NCBI RefSeq assembly: GCF_004366035.1
Contig: NZ_SOEE01000002.1
Span: 124,001 to 188,000, forward strand
Reading direction: 5' to 3'
Length of the DNA: 64,000 nucleotides
DNA from: Cytobacillus oceanisediminis
Lineage (GTDB): Bacteria; Bacillota; Bacilli; Bacillales; Cytobacillaceae
The translations under genes were made by a program, and so were the position numbers. The notes beneath the pieces were generated by a model. That model had not been told where the DNA came from. It searched no databases and saw only the letters and a list, made by a program, of their open reading frames with translations. Each line of letters opens with the position of its first letter. Position 1 is the first letter of the stretch. Shown piece after piece: positions 50,800 through 60,541 of this stretch.

Positions 50800-52158
50800 A
50801 TGTTTACATGTACATTAAAGAATGAAACCTATCAATTCCATTCAATTGCAGATGTTTTGGCAAAAGCCAGTGAGGAAAAATCAGGGGATAAAATGGCAGG
50901 CATTGCTGCCAGATCTTCTCTTGAACGAATGGCAGCCAAAGTGGTGTTAAGTGAAATAACACTAAAGGAAATATATGAAAATCCGGTTATTGCATATGAA
51001 ACGGATGAAGTAACCCGCATCATATATGATGATCTTAATCTTTTTATTTATAAAGATATCGCAAACTGGTCTGTTGGAGAATTAAGGAATTATATTTTGT
51101 CCCACGGTACCAGTACCTCGGATTTGTTCAGAATAAGCAGGGGTCTGACAAGCGAAATGATCTCCGCTGCAGCAAAGCTGATGTCGAGCATTGACCTTGT
51201 AATGGCTTCACAGAAAATCAGGCCAACGGCCCACTGCAACACAACGATTGGCGAGCCTGGACGCCTGGCATTCCGCTGCCAGCCAAATCACCCCATTGAT
51301 AATCCGGAGGGTATTCTTGCATCCATGAAAGAAGGCCTGTCCTATGGTTCAGGTGATGCCGTCATAGGCGTGAACCCCAACAATGACTCTGTTGAATCAG
51401 TCTCGAGGATTTTACATATGACACATGATTTTATTCAAAAGTGGGATATTCCAACGCAGAACTGTGTTCTTGCCCATGTTACAACCCAAATACAAGCCCT
51501 CAAAAAAGGTGCCCCTATCGCTCTTATGTTCCAAAGCCTTGCGGGTACACAGGCGGCAAATGATGATTTTGGAGTTTCAAAGGAAATTATCGATGAAGCC
51601 TTTCAGCTGATGGCCACACAAGGCACATCAACTGGCCCGAATCAGCTATACTTCGAAACTGGCCAGGGATCAGAAGTATCGCTTGATGCCCATCTTGGCA
51701 TAGATATGCAGACACTCGAAGCACGCACCTATGGATACGCCCGGCATTGGAAGCCGTTCATGGTTAATAATGTATCAGGTTTTATCGGGCCTGAGACAAT
51801 TTATGACGGCAAACAGGTGATTCGTGCAGATCTCGAGGATCTTTTTATGGGGAAAATGCATGGACTTCCGATGGGGATAGCCCCTACATATACCAACCAT
51901 ATGCAGGCAGATCAAAATGATCAGGAAATTGCAGGGATGCTGACTGCTCTTGCCGGAGCGAATTTTTATATGGGCGTGCCTGGGGGGGACGACGTTATGC
52001 TGAGCTATCAGGATACCAGCTATCATGATGATGCAAGCTTAAGAGAAATGCTTGGGCTCCGTCCCCTTCGCGAATTCGAGATATGGCTTGTGAATATGGG
52101 AATTATGGAAAATGGCAAACTAACCGAACGTGCCGGAGATCTATCAATTTTTAAGTAG
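50800..52158 (+). CDS. eutB: Ethanolamine ammonia-lyase large subunit, copy 1
   Basis: A 452-residue adenosylcobalamin-dependent EutB, the same length as the family norm (~453). It converts ethanolamine to acetaldehyde and ammonia together with EutC. Family regions: NTTIGEPGRLAFRCQPNHP, GSGDAVIGVNPNNDSVES, TGPNQLYFETGQGSEVSL and PTYTNHMQADQNDQEIAGML. AGGGAGG precedes the ATG. It is followed by its own eutC and separated from the eutB/C pair at 59 kb. Expression is likely controlled by the leader antiterminator upstream. Confidence 0.95.
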   Translation: MFTCTLKNETYQFHSIADVLAKASEEKSGDKMAGIAARSSLERMAAKVVLSEITLKEIYENPVIAYETDEVTRIIYDDLNLFIYKDIANWSVGELRNYILSHGTSTSDLFRISRGLTSEMISAAAKLMSSIDLVMASQKIRPTAHCNTTIGEPGRLAFRCQPNHPIDNPEGILASMKEGLSYGSGDAVIGVNPNNDSVESVSRILHMTHDFIQKWDIPTQNCVLAHVTTQIQALKKGAPIALMFQSLAGTQAANDDFGVSKEIIDEAFQLMATQGTSTGPNQLYFETGQGSEVSLDAHLGIDMQTLEARTYGYARHWKPFMVNNVSGFIGPETIYDGKQVIRADLEDLFMGKMHGLPMGIAPTYTNHMQADQNDQEIAGMLTALAGANFYMGVPGGDDVMLSYQDTSYHDDASLREMLGLRPLREFEIWLVNMGIMENGKLTERAGDLSIFK

Positions 52159-52173
52159 GAAGGGGGAATAGTA

Positions 52174-53040
52174 ATGGATATTCAGACAATCGTGAATCAG
52201 GTAATGGAAGAGCTCCAGAAAGAAGGGCAAATTAGAAATAGTCCTATTGTAAAAGAATCTGCCGAAACAAAGGAATCAAAGGTCCGCAATATAAATTATG
52301 AAAAGATTAACCAAGTAGGTGTAGAACAGCCAGCCAATCGTGAAGAGATTGAGAAGGTGCAATCCATTACTCCTGCCAGGATTGGGATTGGACATACTGG
52401 AACACGTATGAAAACAAAGAATTACCTGGAATTCAGGATAGACCACGCAGCAGCCCAGGACGCAGTGTTTAAGGACGTTTCTGATGATTTGCTGAAAGAA
52501 TTAAAGCTGCCTGTACTGTTTTCAAAATCTGAAACGATGGACCAATACTTAATGGACCTGGACAGCGGGAGACAACTCAATGAAACATCCAGAAAATGGG
52601 CTGCAGAAAATCTTCCGAAAAACAAACAGGTTCAAATCATTGTATCAGATGGACTGAGTTCAACGGGTGTTGAGGCAAATATAAAAGATCTGCTGCCAGC
52701 GCTTGTCCAGGGTTTAACATCGAAAAATATTACTATTGGAGATCCTGTTTTTATAAAGCGGAGCAGAGTTTGGATTCAGGATGATTTAGCTTCTATTGTC
52801 AATTGTGATTGCGTTATTTCACTCATAGGAGAGAGGCCTGGATTGGCAACCGCTAAAAGCATTAGTGCCTACCTGATATACCAGCCCAATGAGGATACTG
52901 TCGAAGCAGATCGCACTGTTATCAGCAATATTCATGAAGGAGGGGTCCCCCCTGTTGAGGCGGGTGCTCATCTGGCCGATTTAATAGAAGTGATATTAAA
53001 GCATAAAGCCAGCGGTGTAAAATTAGCACAGCTTAAATAG
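52174..53040 (+). CDS. eutC: Ethanolamine ammonia-lyase small subunit, copy 1
   Basis: A 288-residue EutC with the cobalamin-binding core (ARIGIGHTGTRMKT, FRIDHAAAQDAVF, IVSDGLSSTGVEAN, LIGERPGLATAKSISAYL). The N-terminus MDIQTIVNQVMEELQKEG is an amphipathic helix joined by a flexible linker, typical of microcompartment-encapsulation peptides. GGAAGGGGG precedes the ATG. It lies 15 nt after eutB-1. Confidence 0.93.
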   Translation: MDIQTIVNQVMEELQKEGQIRNSPIVKESAETKESKVRNINYEKINQVGVEQPANREEIEKVQSITPARIGIGHTGTRMKTKNYLEFRIDHAAAQDAVFKDVSDDLLKELKLPVLFSKSETMDQYLMDLDSGRQLNETSRKWAAENLPKNKQVQIIVSDGLSSTGVEANIKDLLPALVQGLTSKNITIGDPVFIKRSRVWIQDDLASIVNCDCVISLIGERPGLATAKSISAYLIYQPNEDTVEADRTVISNIHEGGVPPVEAGAHLADLIEVILKHKASGVKLAQLK

Positions 53041-53046
53041 TATAGG

Positions 53047-53080
53047 AAGGCAGCAGGATTCCAATTTTTCCAGCTGCCTT
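53047..53080 (+). terminator. Hairpin terminator after eutBC-1
   Basis: AAGGCAGC (53047-53054) pairs with GCTGCCTT (53073-53080), ending TTTTCC. It is modest, but separates eutBC-1 from the eutWV promoter. Confidence 0.6.
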
Positions 53081-53143
53081 TTCCATTCTCCAGGAGAATT
53101 CCATAACTGTACCAAATTTCCTATTAAACAATCGAAAACGATG

Positions 53144-53172
53144 TTGACATTCTTCGGCATTCCCTTTAATAT
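53144..53172 (+). promoter_or_regulatory. eutWV promoter
   Basis: TTGACA (53144-53149), 17-nt spacer, TAATAT (53167-53172): a near-consensus SigA promoter. No terminator leader follows, so the sensor pair is likely made constitutively. Confidence 0.7.
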
Positions 53173-53220
53173 TTTTATATATTCTGACACTTTTAAAAAA
53201 TTATTGGGAGATCTCCGCCT

Positions 53221-54645
53221 ATGCCAAACTTCTCAGTCGAAGAGTTATGCACTCTTCATACAAGTCTTTCAAATATGGATGTTGAAAGGATTAAAGAGGT
53301 CTCTGCCAATCTTTCATTAATTGCCGATCTGAACCAGGCAAACGTTTTTGTTGATTGCCCTACTAAAGAAGGCAAACATGCGATAGTAGTAGCTGAAGCT
53401 GCCCCAAATACTGCTAAATCCGTTTATCAGAAGCCTGTCGCAGGCAAGTTTGCCTATGAAGCTTTTGAACCCGCCGTTTTATATACCCTGAGGACAGGAA
53501 AGAATATGTTTCTCAATCGCGCCTTGACACAGGAGGGCAAGACGGTGGAGCAAAGCGTGGTGCCGATTAAAGGATCAGAGGACCGTGTCATCGGGGCACT
53601 GATTATGGAGAAGGATATAAGTGAGAAGCTTCAGCGGCAGCTCAAATTGGAAGCGTTATCAGAAGCCACTGAAACCTTGAGCGGCATACTGATCGGAATG
53701 GCAGAAGATCGGCCGATCATCCCTGAGGTAATCGAGGAATCACTATTCTTTATTGACCATGAAAATAAGGTTGTCTATAACAATCCATCAGCAACTAATC
53801 TGATTCACGAAATTGGAAAGGAAGATTGCAGGCCCGGCGTTCCGCTGATTGATTGTTTTCCCTGTATTCAAGAAATTCTTAACGAGCCGGAAGAGCTTCT
53901 TGTAAAAGAAATGAAAATGATGAATAAGGTATTCCGTGTTAAGAAAATAAGTCTTGACCTTGCCGGTAAGTCGAATGGAACCTTCATCATACTTAAAGAT
54001 CTGACAGAGCTCAGGGAAAAGGAGCGTGAGATTGCTGTTAAATCTGTGGCCATACGGGAAATCCATCACCGTGTCAAAAATAACCTGCAGACTGTTGCCA
54101 GCCTTTTGAGGCTTCAGATGAGAAGGGGTGTGCCGGAAGAAAGCAAGGTGCATTTCGTGGAAAGTCTGAACCGCATTTCAAGTATTGCTTCGGTGTATGA
54201 AATTATTCTCTCGAGCTCAGGTGTGGATGAAGTAGATATTTACAGCTTAATAGAGAAAGTTGGCAATATGCTGGTCCATGAAGCAAAACACGAGCAGAAA
54301 AAGATACATATTCAGTACAGGGGACCAAAGCTTTTAATCGACTCTGAAAAAGCTGTATCCCTGTCTCTCGTCATTAATGAACTTATACAGAATTGTGTAA
54401 AGCACGCATTTAAACATATGCATGAAGGGATAGTCGATGTCTGTTTCGAATATTCCAATGATGAAATTAAGGTTAAAGTCATTGATAACGGTGAAGGATA
54501 TTCCCCGGAAGCAAAACCTTCTCTAGGCTTAGATATTGTGAAAATGATGATCGAGCATGATCTATCCGGTCATTTTTTAATCGAACGGGCTGAAACAGGG
54601 ACCATTGCAGCTGTGCAATTTCCCTTTGAAAGGAAGGCGGAATAG
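53221..54645 (+). CDS. eutW: EutW ethanolamine-sensing histidine kinase
   Basis: A 474-residue soluble kinase: an N-terminal sensor domain (1-150), a PAS-like segment (~180-265), a HisKA_2 dimerisation segment with the phospho-acceptor in EIHHRVKNNLQ (His283), and a HATPase domain with NELIQNCVKHAF and DNGEGYS. EutW senses ethanolamine and phosphorylates EutV. It lies 2 nt from eutV. The ATG at 53221 follows GGAGATC; no transmembrane segments are seen. Confidence 0.93.
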   Translation: MPNFSVEELCTLHTSLSNMDVERIKEVSANLSLIADLNQANVFVDCPTKEGKHAIVVAEAAPNTAKSVYQKPVAGKFAYEAFEPAVLYTLRTGKNMFLNRALTQEGKTVEQSVVPIKGSEDRVIGALIMEKDISEKLQRQLKLEALSEATETLSGILIGMAEDRPIIPEVIEESLFFIDHENKVVYNNPSATNLIHEIGKEDCRPGVPLIDCFPCIQEILNEPEELLVKEMKMMNKVFRVKKISLDLAGKSNGTFIILKDLTELREKEREIAVKSVAIREIHHRVKNNLQTVASLLRLQMRRGVPEESKVHFVESLNRISSIASVYEIILSSSGVDEVDIYSLIEKVGNMLVHEAKHEQKKIHIQYRGPKLLIDSEKAVSLSLVINELIQNCVKHAFKHMHEGIVDVCFEYSNDEIKVKVIDNGEGYSPEAKPSLGLDIVKMMIEHDLSGHFLIERAETGTIAAVQFPFERKAE

Positions 54646-54647
54646 CT

Positions 54648-55220
54648 GTGAAAAAAAGAATTATGGTTGTGGAGGATGAATCGATTGTCCGTATGGACTT
54701 AAGCTTAATGCTCCAGGACGCTGGCTATGAAGTTGTAGCTGAGGCTGGCGATGGTGAAAGGGCGGTCGAGCTTGCTTTTTCATTAAAGCCTGATTTAATC
54801 CTGATGGATATCAAGATGCCAAATCTGAATGGACTAAAAGCAAGTGAAATCATTTCCAACAAAATTAACACACCCATCCTGATCCTTACAGCATACAGTC
54901 AGCGGGAATATATAGATAAGGCCAAACAAGCAAATATACTCGGCTACCTTGTTAAGCCTGTAAATGAAGCCAGTCTGATTCCTGCGGTTGAAATTGCGCT
55001 CAGGCAGGCAGAAAATGCAAATGCATTCCGGGAACAAGTGGAATCCATGAATCAAAAGTTAAATGAAAGAAAAATAGTTGAGAAAGCAAAAGGCATTTTA
55101 ATGCAAAAGTTTAACATGCCTGAAGAAGATGCTTTTAGGAAAATGCGAAAGATCAGCATGAACAAACAGGTTACACTGGAAAATGTGGCAAAGCGTATCA
55201 TAGTAAAATATAACGCTTAA
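54648..55220 (+). CDS. eutV: EutV response regulator with RNA-binding ANTAR domain
   Basis: A 190-residue protein: receiver with Asp54 (LILMDIKMP), a coiled-coil linker, and a C-terminal ANTAR domain (IVEKAKGILMQKFNMPEEDA ... VAKRI). Phosphorylated EutV dimerises and binds paired hairpins in eut leaders to block terminators. It starts with GTG at 54648, 2 nt after eutW. Three leaders with the expected pattern are within 7 kb (50.6, 55.2 and 57.6 kb). Confidence 0.95.
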   Translation: MKKRIMVVEDESIVRMDLSLMLQDAGYEVVAEAGDGERAVELAFSLKPDLILMDIKMPNLNGLKASEIISNKINTPILILTAYSQREYIDKAKQANILGYLVKPVNEASLIPAVEIALRQAENANAFREQVESMNQKLNERKIVEKAKGILMQKFNMPEEDAFRKMRKISMNKQVTLENVAKRIIVKYNA

Positions 55221-55222
55221 TA

Positions 55223-55293
55223 TCTTTTACAAGTGGATAGAACAGGCAAAGGTGCCATGCGTCTGCAAAAGCTGACGTACGGCACCTTTTTGT
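55223..55293 (+). promoter_or_regulatory. EutV-type antiterminator leader before eutH
   Basis: TTTTACAAGTGGATAGAACA, then GGCAAAGGTGCC. The terminator stem AAAGGTGCC (55248-55256) pairs with GGCACCTTT (55281-55289), with an inner GCGTC/GACG, then a T run. The upstream part aligns with the eutB-1 leader (TTTACAAGTG...AGG..A.GG.GCC). Confidence 0.8.
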
Positions 55294-55398
55294 CTTTTTA
55301 CCTATTTTTTTTACTATCAAACTGCTATTTTATCCTATTTTCTTGTAAAGAAGCTGCAGGATTCCGTTAACATACAAAAACTTTTTAGGGAGGGATTT

Positions 55399-56661
55399 AT
55401 GATGGAAATGGTAGGCAAAATTGTTATTTACATTATCATGGCTTGTGCAGTAGCTGGAGCATTTGCAGCCATCCGCAACAGTGATGAGGGGTTAGGCAAG
55501 CAATTTATGGAGGGGCTTCATGCCGTTGGCCACATTTTTGTTCCGGCTGCAGGGATCATGGCTTCCATTCCATATTTATCGTGGTTTATCGATAAGGTCT
55601 GCGGTCCATTTTTTGCTGCAATCGGGGCAGATCCTGCAATAGCTGCAACTGCCATATTGGCAACCGATATGGGCGGCTACCAGTTAGCTGAAGTGTTAAA
55701 GCAAACACAGGAAGGCTGGATTATGGCGATGATCGTCGGTTTTATGGCGGGTGCAACCATTGTTTTCTCCATACCGATGGGCCTGGCCATGCTTGATAAG
55801 AGAGACCATAAATATATGGCTCTAGGTGTGATGTCAGGCGTTCTGACCATTCCAATCGGTGCTTTCATTTCGAGTGTGATTATTGCCGTTTCCAGTTCAA
55901 GTTTCAGGGATTTCATTTCCACATCCGGCGAGGCAAAATATCAGTTCGCGCTCGGTTTGGGACAAATCCTATTGAATTTAAGTCCGCTTTTAATCTTTGT
56001 TGTCATGATTGCACTGGGGTTATATTTCCTGCCGGATTTAATGATCAACGGGTTCATGTGGTTTGGACGTATTTTAGATGCGGGAATTAAGCTGGTTTTG
56101 GTATTTTCCATCGTGGAAATTTTTACTGGATTATTCTCAACTGTATTTGGAGGATGGGGCTTCCACCCAATTATGGCAGACTCGGAGGATCAGTTCCGGG
56201 CGCTTGAGACTGCCGGCTATATTGGGATCATGCTTGCCGGTGCATTTCCGATGGTTTATCTTCTTCAAAAGTATGCCGGCGGCCCTCTGGAGGCTCTTGG
56301 CAGTAAAGTGGGATTAAGCAAGGAAGGCAGTGCAGGGATAGTTGCCACAATCGCGAACATCCTTGCGATGTTTAAATTGGTCAGAACAATGCCGCCTAAA
56401 GATAAAGTCATAAATATTTCCTTTGCAGTCTGTGCGGCCTTTTTGCTTGGTGACCATTTATCCTTTACAGCAAATTTCCAGCCAACATTAATCCTTCCGA
56501 TTATAGCCGGTAAAATTTCTGCTGGAATCATCGGAATTGGGTTAGCGTACTGGCTATCTGTACCAAAAGCTCTGGAATTGGAGAAAAAAGACCGTGAAGC
56601 TGGCATTATCGGAAAAGATGAATATTTAACAAAGGAAGAAAAAGTAAAAAAAGCAATATAA
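55399..56661 (+). CDS. eutH: EutH ethanolamine transporter
   Basis: A 420-residue integral membrane protein with ~10 helices. EutH imports ethanolamine at low pH or low concentration. GAIDPAIA-like ATDMGGYQLAEVL and LGDHLSFTANFQP are conserved EutH segments. GGGAGGG precedes ATG at 55399 (an adjacent ATG at 55402 is also possible). It starts the eutH-S-P operon behind an antiterminator leader. Confidence 0.93.
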   Translation: MMEMVGKIVIYIIMACAVAGAFAAIRNSDEGLGKQFMEGLHAVGHIFVPAAGIMASIPYLSWFIDKVCGPFFAAIGADPAIAATAILATDMGGYQLAEVLKQTQEGWIMAMIVGFMAGATIVFSIPMGLAMLDKRDHKYMALGVMSGVLTIPIGAFISSVIIAVSSSSFRDFISTSGEAKYQFALGLGQILLNLSPLLIFVVMIALGLYFLPDLMINGFMWFGRILDAGIKLVLVFSIVEIFTGLFSTVFGGWGFHPIMADSEDQFRALETAGYIGIMLAGAFPMVYLLQKYAGGPLEALGSKVGLSKEGSAGIVATIANILAMFKLVRTMPPKDKVINISFAVCAAFLLGDHLSFTANFQPTLILPIIAGKISAGIIGIGLAYWLSVPKALELEKKDREAGIIGKDEYLTKEEKVKKAI

Positions 56662-56689
56662 GCAGCAGTCACCTGGGAGGGCCTAAGCA

Positions 56690-57031
56690 ATGAATGAAGA
56701 AAAAAAACGATTTATTCAAGAATTTGTGCCGGGAAAACAAGTAACACTCAGCCATTTAATCGCAAATCCCGATCCGGATATGTTTGAAAAACTGGGAATC
56801 CAGCAGGCAGGAGCGTTAGGGATTTTAACACTGACACCAAGTGAAACGGTTATCATTGCAGGAGATCTGGCGACCAAAGCTGCAGACGTGCAGATCGGGT
56901 TCCTGGACAGATTCACAGGCAGTCTTGTAATTGTAGGAACCGTATCAGCTGTGCAAATGGCCATGGAGGAAATCAACCGCTTTTTATCTGAAACACTGAG
57001 GTACACTCCTTCGGAAATAACTAAATCATAA
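56690..57031 (+). CDS. eutS: EutS microcompartment shell protein
   Basis: A 113-residue BMC-domain protein. The start ([20 protein letters not shown]) and [27 protein letters not shown] are typical of EutS/PduU, which form bent hexamers at shell edges. It has the circularly permuted BMC layout. It starts 28 nt after eutH. Confidence 0.93.
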   Translation: MNEEKKRFIQEFVPGKQVTLSHLIANPDPDMFEKLGIQQAGALGILTLTPSETVIIAGDLATKAADVQIGFLDRFTGSLVIVGTVSAVQMAMEEINRFLSETLRYTPSEITKS

Positions 57032-57044
57032 GGAGCTGTATATA

Positions 57045-57545
57045 ATGTCCAAAATGAACAGAGCGATGCTGATCGGTTCAATCGGGGCGGGAAAGTCGAC
57101 TTTAACAAATGCTCTTCTTGGCCGCGAAGCTGAAGCAGTTAAAACACAGTCACTGAACTATTATGACTGGATTGTGGATACGCCGGGGGAATATACTGAA
57201 AACCCATTTTTCTATAAAAATATCATGGCTACGGCACTCGAAGTGACCCATATATTATATTTGCAGGATTCTACAAAGCGGAAAACCATTTTTCCGCCGG
57301 GTTTTAGCAATGGGTTTACTAAACTGCCAATTGGAGTCGTGACAAAAAGTGATTCTGATCAAGCGGATGTAAACTCAGCAATCAGCAAGCTTAGAAATGC
57401 GGTTCCAAAAGGGCCTATTGTCATTACCTCCTCTATTACCGGAAAAGGAATAGAAGAAATACGCTTCCTGGTGAAATGCCATTCATTTCAAGAAATGAAG
57501 GATTATGCAGATTCATTGCCGGATGATGTCGTAATTTTCAGATGA
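57045..57545 (+). CDS. eutP: EutP GTPase-like protein
   Basis: A 166-residue small P-loop protein: Walker A GSIGAGKST (residues 11-19), switch IVDTPGEYTEN, and TKSDSDQAD as the NKxD-type motif. In Salmonella EutP has been reported with acetate kinase activity. Its role here, energy or shell recycling, is unknown. It ends the operon; the third antiterminator leader follows 60 nt downstream. Confidence 0.9.
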   Translation: MSKMNRAMLIGSIGAGKSTLTNALLGREAEAVKTQSLNYYDWIVDTPGEYTENPFFYKNIMATALEVTHILYLQDSTKRKTIFPPGFSNGFTKLPIGVVTKSDSDQADVNSAISKLRNAVPKGPIVITSSITGKGIEEIRFLVKCHSFQEMKDYADSLPDDVVIFR

Positions 57546-57558
57546 AACCCTTTACAAA

Positions 57559-57668
57559 ATGAAGATAATAGAATATATTTTAACTATACAAAAAAATATA
57601 TCAGGCAAAGGCGCCTTGTATGAACAACCAATTAATGGTTGCTCATATGGGGTGCCTTTTTTTATTTT
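57559..57668 (+). promoter_or_regulatory. EutV-type antiterminator leader before eutA
   Basis: CAGGCAAAGGCGCC (57603-57616) begins a hairpin whose arms (AAAGGCGCC..TATGA..CAACCA and TGGTTG..CTCATA..GGGGTGCCTTT) end in a long T run. The AGGCAAAGG element is shared with the eutH leader. Confidence 0.78.
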
Positions 57669-57707
57669 CCTGCATAATAGTTAATTCGTTGCAGTAAGGC
57701 GGGGATC

Positions 57708-59156
57708 ATGTTGAAGCGTTACGATGCACAAAAAGAGAATATTATCAGCGCAGGAATCGACATTGGAACGAGTACCACCAAACTCGTCATCAGCAGATTT
57801 TCTCTCATGAATATGGCTGGCGGAACCCATATGCCGCGAATCGAAATTATCGAAAAGGAAGTGCTCTACCGGAGCCCGATTTACCGGACTCCTCTTCTGA
57901 CTGCTTCATCAATTGATATTCAAGCTGTAGAGAGGCTTGTCAGAGAGGAGTATATTACTGCGGGAATCGAGCCGGCAGATATTAAAACAGGCGCTGTCAT
58001 TATTACAGGAGAAACGGCAACAAAACATAATGCCGAAGAAATGGTCCATTCCTTATCTGACCACGCAGGAGATTTCCTTGTCGCCACTGCCGGTCCCGAT
58101 TTAGAAGGTATCATTGCTGCAAAAGGTTCAGGAGCTTATGAATTATCCAAAAGGACTGGAAAAACTGTGGCTAATATCGATATTGGCGGTGGCACTGCCA
58201 ATGCTGCAGTTTATCGTTCAGGCAGGCTATGCGGGACATGCACGCTGCATATCGGCGGCAGACTGATTGAATTTTCAGACGGCAAAATAATAAGCATTTC
58301 TCCTCCTGTTCAACAAATCCTTCGGCTATGGGGGGCTGATTTAGAAAGAGGAGACAGCAGAAATCATCCTATCATCGGAAAGCTGACAGACTACATGGCA
58401 GAAGTAATTGGCCGAATGCTGAGGAAGGATCTTCATCGGGAAGATTTGCCTCTGCTTCTGGGACATGATCCAAATTGGACAGAGGAGATAGATTACATCA
58501 TGTTTTCAGGAGGGATCAGTGAATGCTTGTACCACTTTGAAAACGCTGAATCCTCTCCTGCCCAGTATGACGATATTGGAAAAATGCTTGCGCAGTCTTT
58601 ACGAAATTGCCGTGAGCTGGCCGCCTTTAAATGGGTGGAACCGGATGAGACGGTCAGGGCAACAGTTCTCGGAGCAGGAACTCAAACCACAGAAATCAGC
58701 GGGGCGACCATCCATGCTGAAGGCCATGAACTGCCAATTCGCAATTTGCCCGTCTATCAGATCCGGTTTGATAACAATCTGGAAAAAGGTCTCCACCAGA
58801 TTACAGAAGCAGTAAAAAAGGCGGTAGAAATTTATGATCCTCAGCAGGAGGGACAAAATTTTGCCCTGTATTTAACCGCGCTGCCATATTTGGGTTTTCG
58901 TGATATTCAGGAGTTATCTTCTGTCCTGCTGAAATCCTTACAAGCAAAGCCGATGCCAGAACAGCCGCTTGTTGTCGTATTAGAAAGCGACCACGCTAAA
59001 GTCCTTGGCCAGACGATTAAAGTTCAGGAAACAAAGCAAAGTATCGTATGCATCGACCAGATTAAGGTAGAGCATGGCGATTACATAGATATCGGCCATC
59101 TGCTTCAAACCAATGTAGTACCTGTTGTCACTAAAACATTGACATTCCATCGGTAA
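57708..59156 (+). CDS. eutA: EutA ethanolamine ammonia-lyase reactivating factor
   Basis: A 482-residue ASKHA-fold ATPase (AGIDIGTSTTKLVISR; VANIDIGGGTANAAVY) that exchanges damaged cobalamin on EutBC. It is first gene of the eutA-B-C-L-E-M operon. ATG at 57708 follows AAGGCGGGG. It could serve both EutBC copies. Confidence 0.93.
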   Translation: MLKRYDAQKENIISAGIDIGTSTTKLVISRFSLMNMAGGTHMPRIEIIEKEVLYRSPIYRTPLLTASSIDIQAVERLVREEYITAGIEPADIKTGAVIITGETATKHNAEEMVHSLSDHAGDFLVATAGPDLEGIIAAKGSGAYELSKRTGKTVANIDIGGGTANAAVYRSGRLCGTCTLHIGGRLIEFSDGKIISISPPVQQILRLWGADLERGDSRNHPIIGKLTDYMAEVIGRMLRKDLHREDLPLLLGHDPNWTEEIDYIMFSGGISECLYHFENAESSPAQYDDIGKMLAQSLRNCRELAAFKWVEPDETVRATVLGAGTQTTEISGATIHAEGHELPIRNLPVYQIRFDNNLEKGLHQITEAVKKAVEIYDPQQEGQNFALYLTALPYLGFRDIQELSSVLLKSLQAKPMPEQPLVVVLESDHAKVLGQTIKVQETKQSIVCIDQIKVEHGDYIDIGHLLQTNVVPVVTKTLTFHR

Positions 59157-59173
59157 GAAAGGAGGGATTATTT

Positions 59174-60538
59174 ATGAAGCTGCAAACCAGTCATTTAGGA
59201 AATGTGTATCAGTTCGAAAATTTAAAGGATCTATTTGCCAAAGCAAATGAAGAAAAATCAGGGGACCGCCTCGCGGGTATCGCAGCGGAAACCGTCCAGG
59301 AACGAATTGCCGCCAAATTGGTTCTAAGTCATTTAACTCTCTCTGATATCCGCGAAAATCCTATGCTTTCTCCTGAAGAGGATGAGGTTTCGAGAATTAT
59401 AGAAAGCGGGATTAATGAACCCGTCTATCAGAGCATAAAAAATTGGTCAGTTGCTGAACTTCGTGAATATATCCTGAGTGATGACACGACAGGGGAAAAT
59501 CTAAAACGGATCAGCAGGGGTTTGAACAGTGAAATGATTGCCGCAGCCGCAAAAATCATGTCTAATCTTGATCTTGTTCATGCGGCAAACAAAATCGAAA
59601 TACTAACCAAATGCAATATAACGATTGGATATAAAGGAACACTGGCTTCCCGCCTGCAGCCTAATCATCCAACTGATAATGTGGATGGAATGATAGCATC
59701 CCTCAAAGAAGGTTTATCCTACGGCATTGGGGATGCAGTGATTGGAATTAATCCGGTGGATGATTCGGTGGAAAGTGTAAAGAGATTGCTCCATGCCACA
59801 CATGCTTTTATCAAGGACTGGGAAATACCAACACAAAACTGTGTGCTTGCTCATGTAACAGCTCAAATGAAGGCAATTGAACAGGGAGCTCCTGCTGATA
59901 TGATTTTCCAAAGCATCGCCGGAACAGAGGCTGCCAACCGATCATTCGGAATTACTGCTTCCCTTCTTGAGGAAGCAAATGATATGGCAAGAACTCTCGG
60001 CACCGGTACCGGGCCTCAGCGTTTGTATTTTGAAACGGGCCAGGGTTCAGAGCTTTCCGCTGAAGCCCATTTCGGAATTGATCAAATGACACTGGAATCG
60101 AGAAATTACGGTTTTGCCCGTCACTATGATCCCTACATCGTAAACACAGTAGTGGGCTTTATTGGTCCGGAGTATTTGTACAATAACAAACAGGTCATTA
60201 GGGCCGGGCTCGAAGATCATTTTATGGGAAAAATGCATGGCATCCCTATGGGTGTTGATATTTGCTACACGAATCATATCAAGGCTGACCAGAATGATAT
60301 TGAAGACCTTGGTGTTCTGCTGACAGCAGCTGGAGTGAATTTTATTATTGCTGCCCCAATGGGAGATGATTGTATGCTCAATTACCAATCCATGAGCTAT
60401 CATGACGTTGCCACCCTCAGGCAGACGATGAATAAGCAGCCATCTCCAATATTCAGGGATTGGCTTGAGAAAATGGGAATCTTCGAAAATGGAAAGCTGA
60501 GCAAAATCGCAGGCGATCCAACCATTTTTTCACGATAG
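59174..60538 (+). CDS. eutB: Ethanolamine ammonia-lyase large subunit, copy 2
   Basis: A 454-residue second EutB with the full family pattern (NITIGYKGTLASRLQPNHP, GIGDAVIGINPVDDSVES, TGPQRLYFETGQGSELSA, DICYTNHIKADQNDIEDLGVL). It is clearly similar to copy 1 over its whole length but diverged (SRLQ vs FRCQ; GID vs GIA). AGGAGGG precedes the ATG. It is inside the microcompartment operon next to eutA and eutL, so it is the encapsulated copy. Confidence 0.95.
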   Translation: MKLQTSHLGNVYQFENLKDLFAKANEEKSGDRLAGIAAETVQERIAAKLVLSHLTLSDIRENPMLSPEEDEVSRIIESGINEPVYQSIKNWSVAELREYILSDDTTGENLKRISRGLNSEMIAAAAKIMSNLDLVHAANKIEILTKCNITIGYKGTLASRLQPNHPTDNVDGMIASLKEGLSYGIGDAVIGINPVDDSVESVKRLLHATHAFIKDWEIPTQNCVLAHVTAQMKAIEQGAPADMIFQSIAGTEAANRSFGITASLLEEANDMARTLGTGTGPQRLYFETGQGSELSAEAHFGIDQMTLESRNYGFARHYDPYIVNTVVGFIGPEYLYNNKQVIRAGLEDHFMGKMHGIPMGVDICYTNHIKADQNDIEDLGVLLTAAGVNFIIAAPMGDDCMLNYQSMSYHDVATLRQTMNKQPSPIFRDWLEKMGIFENGKLSKIAGDPTIFSR

Positions 60539-60541
60539 GAG

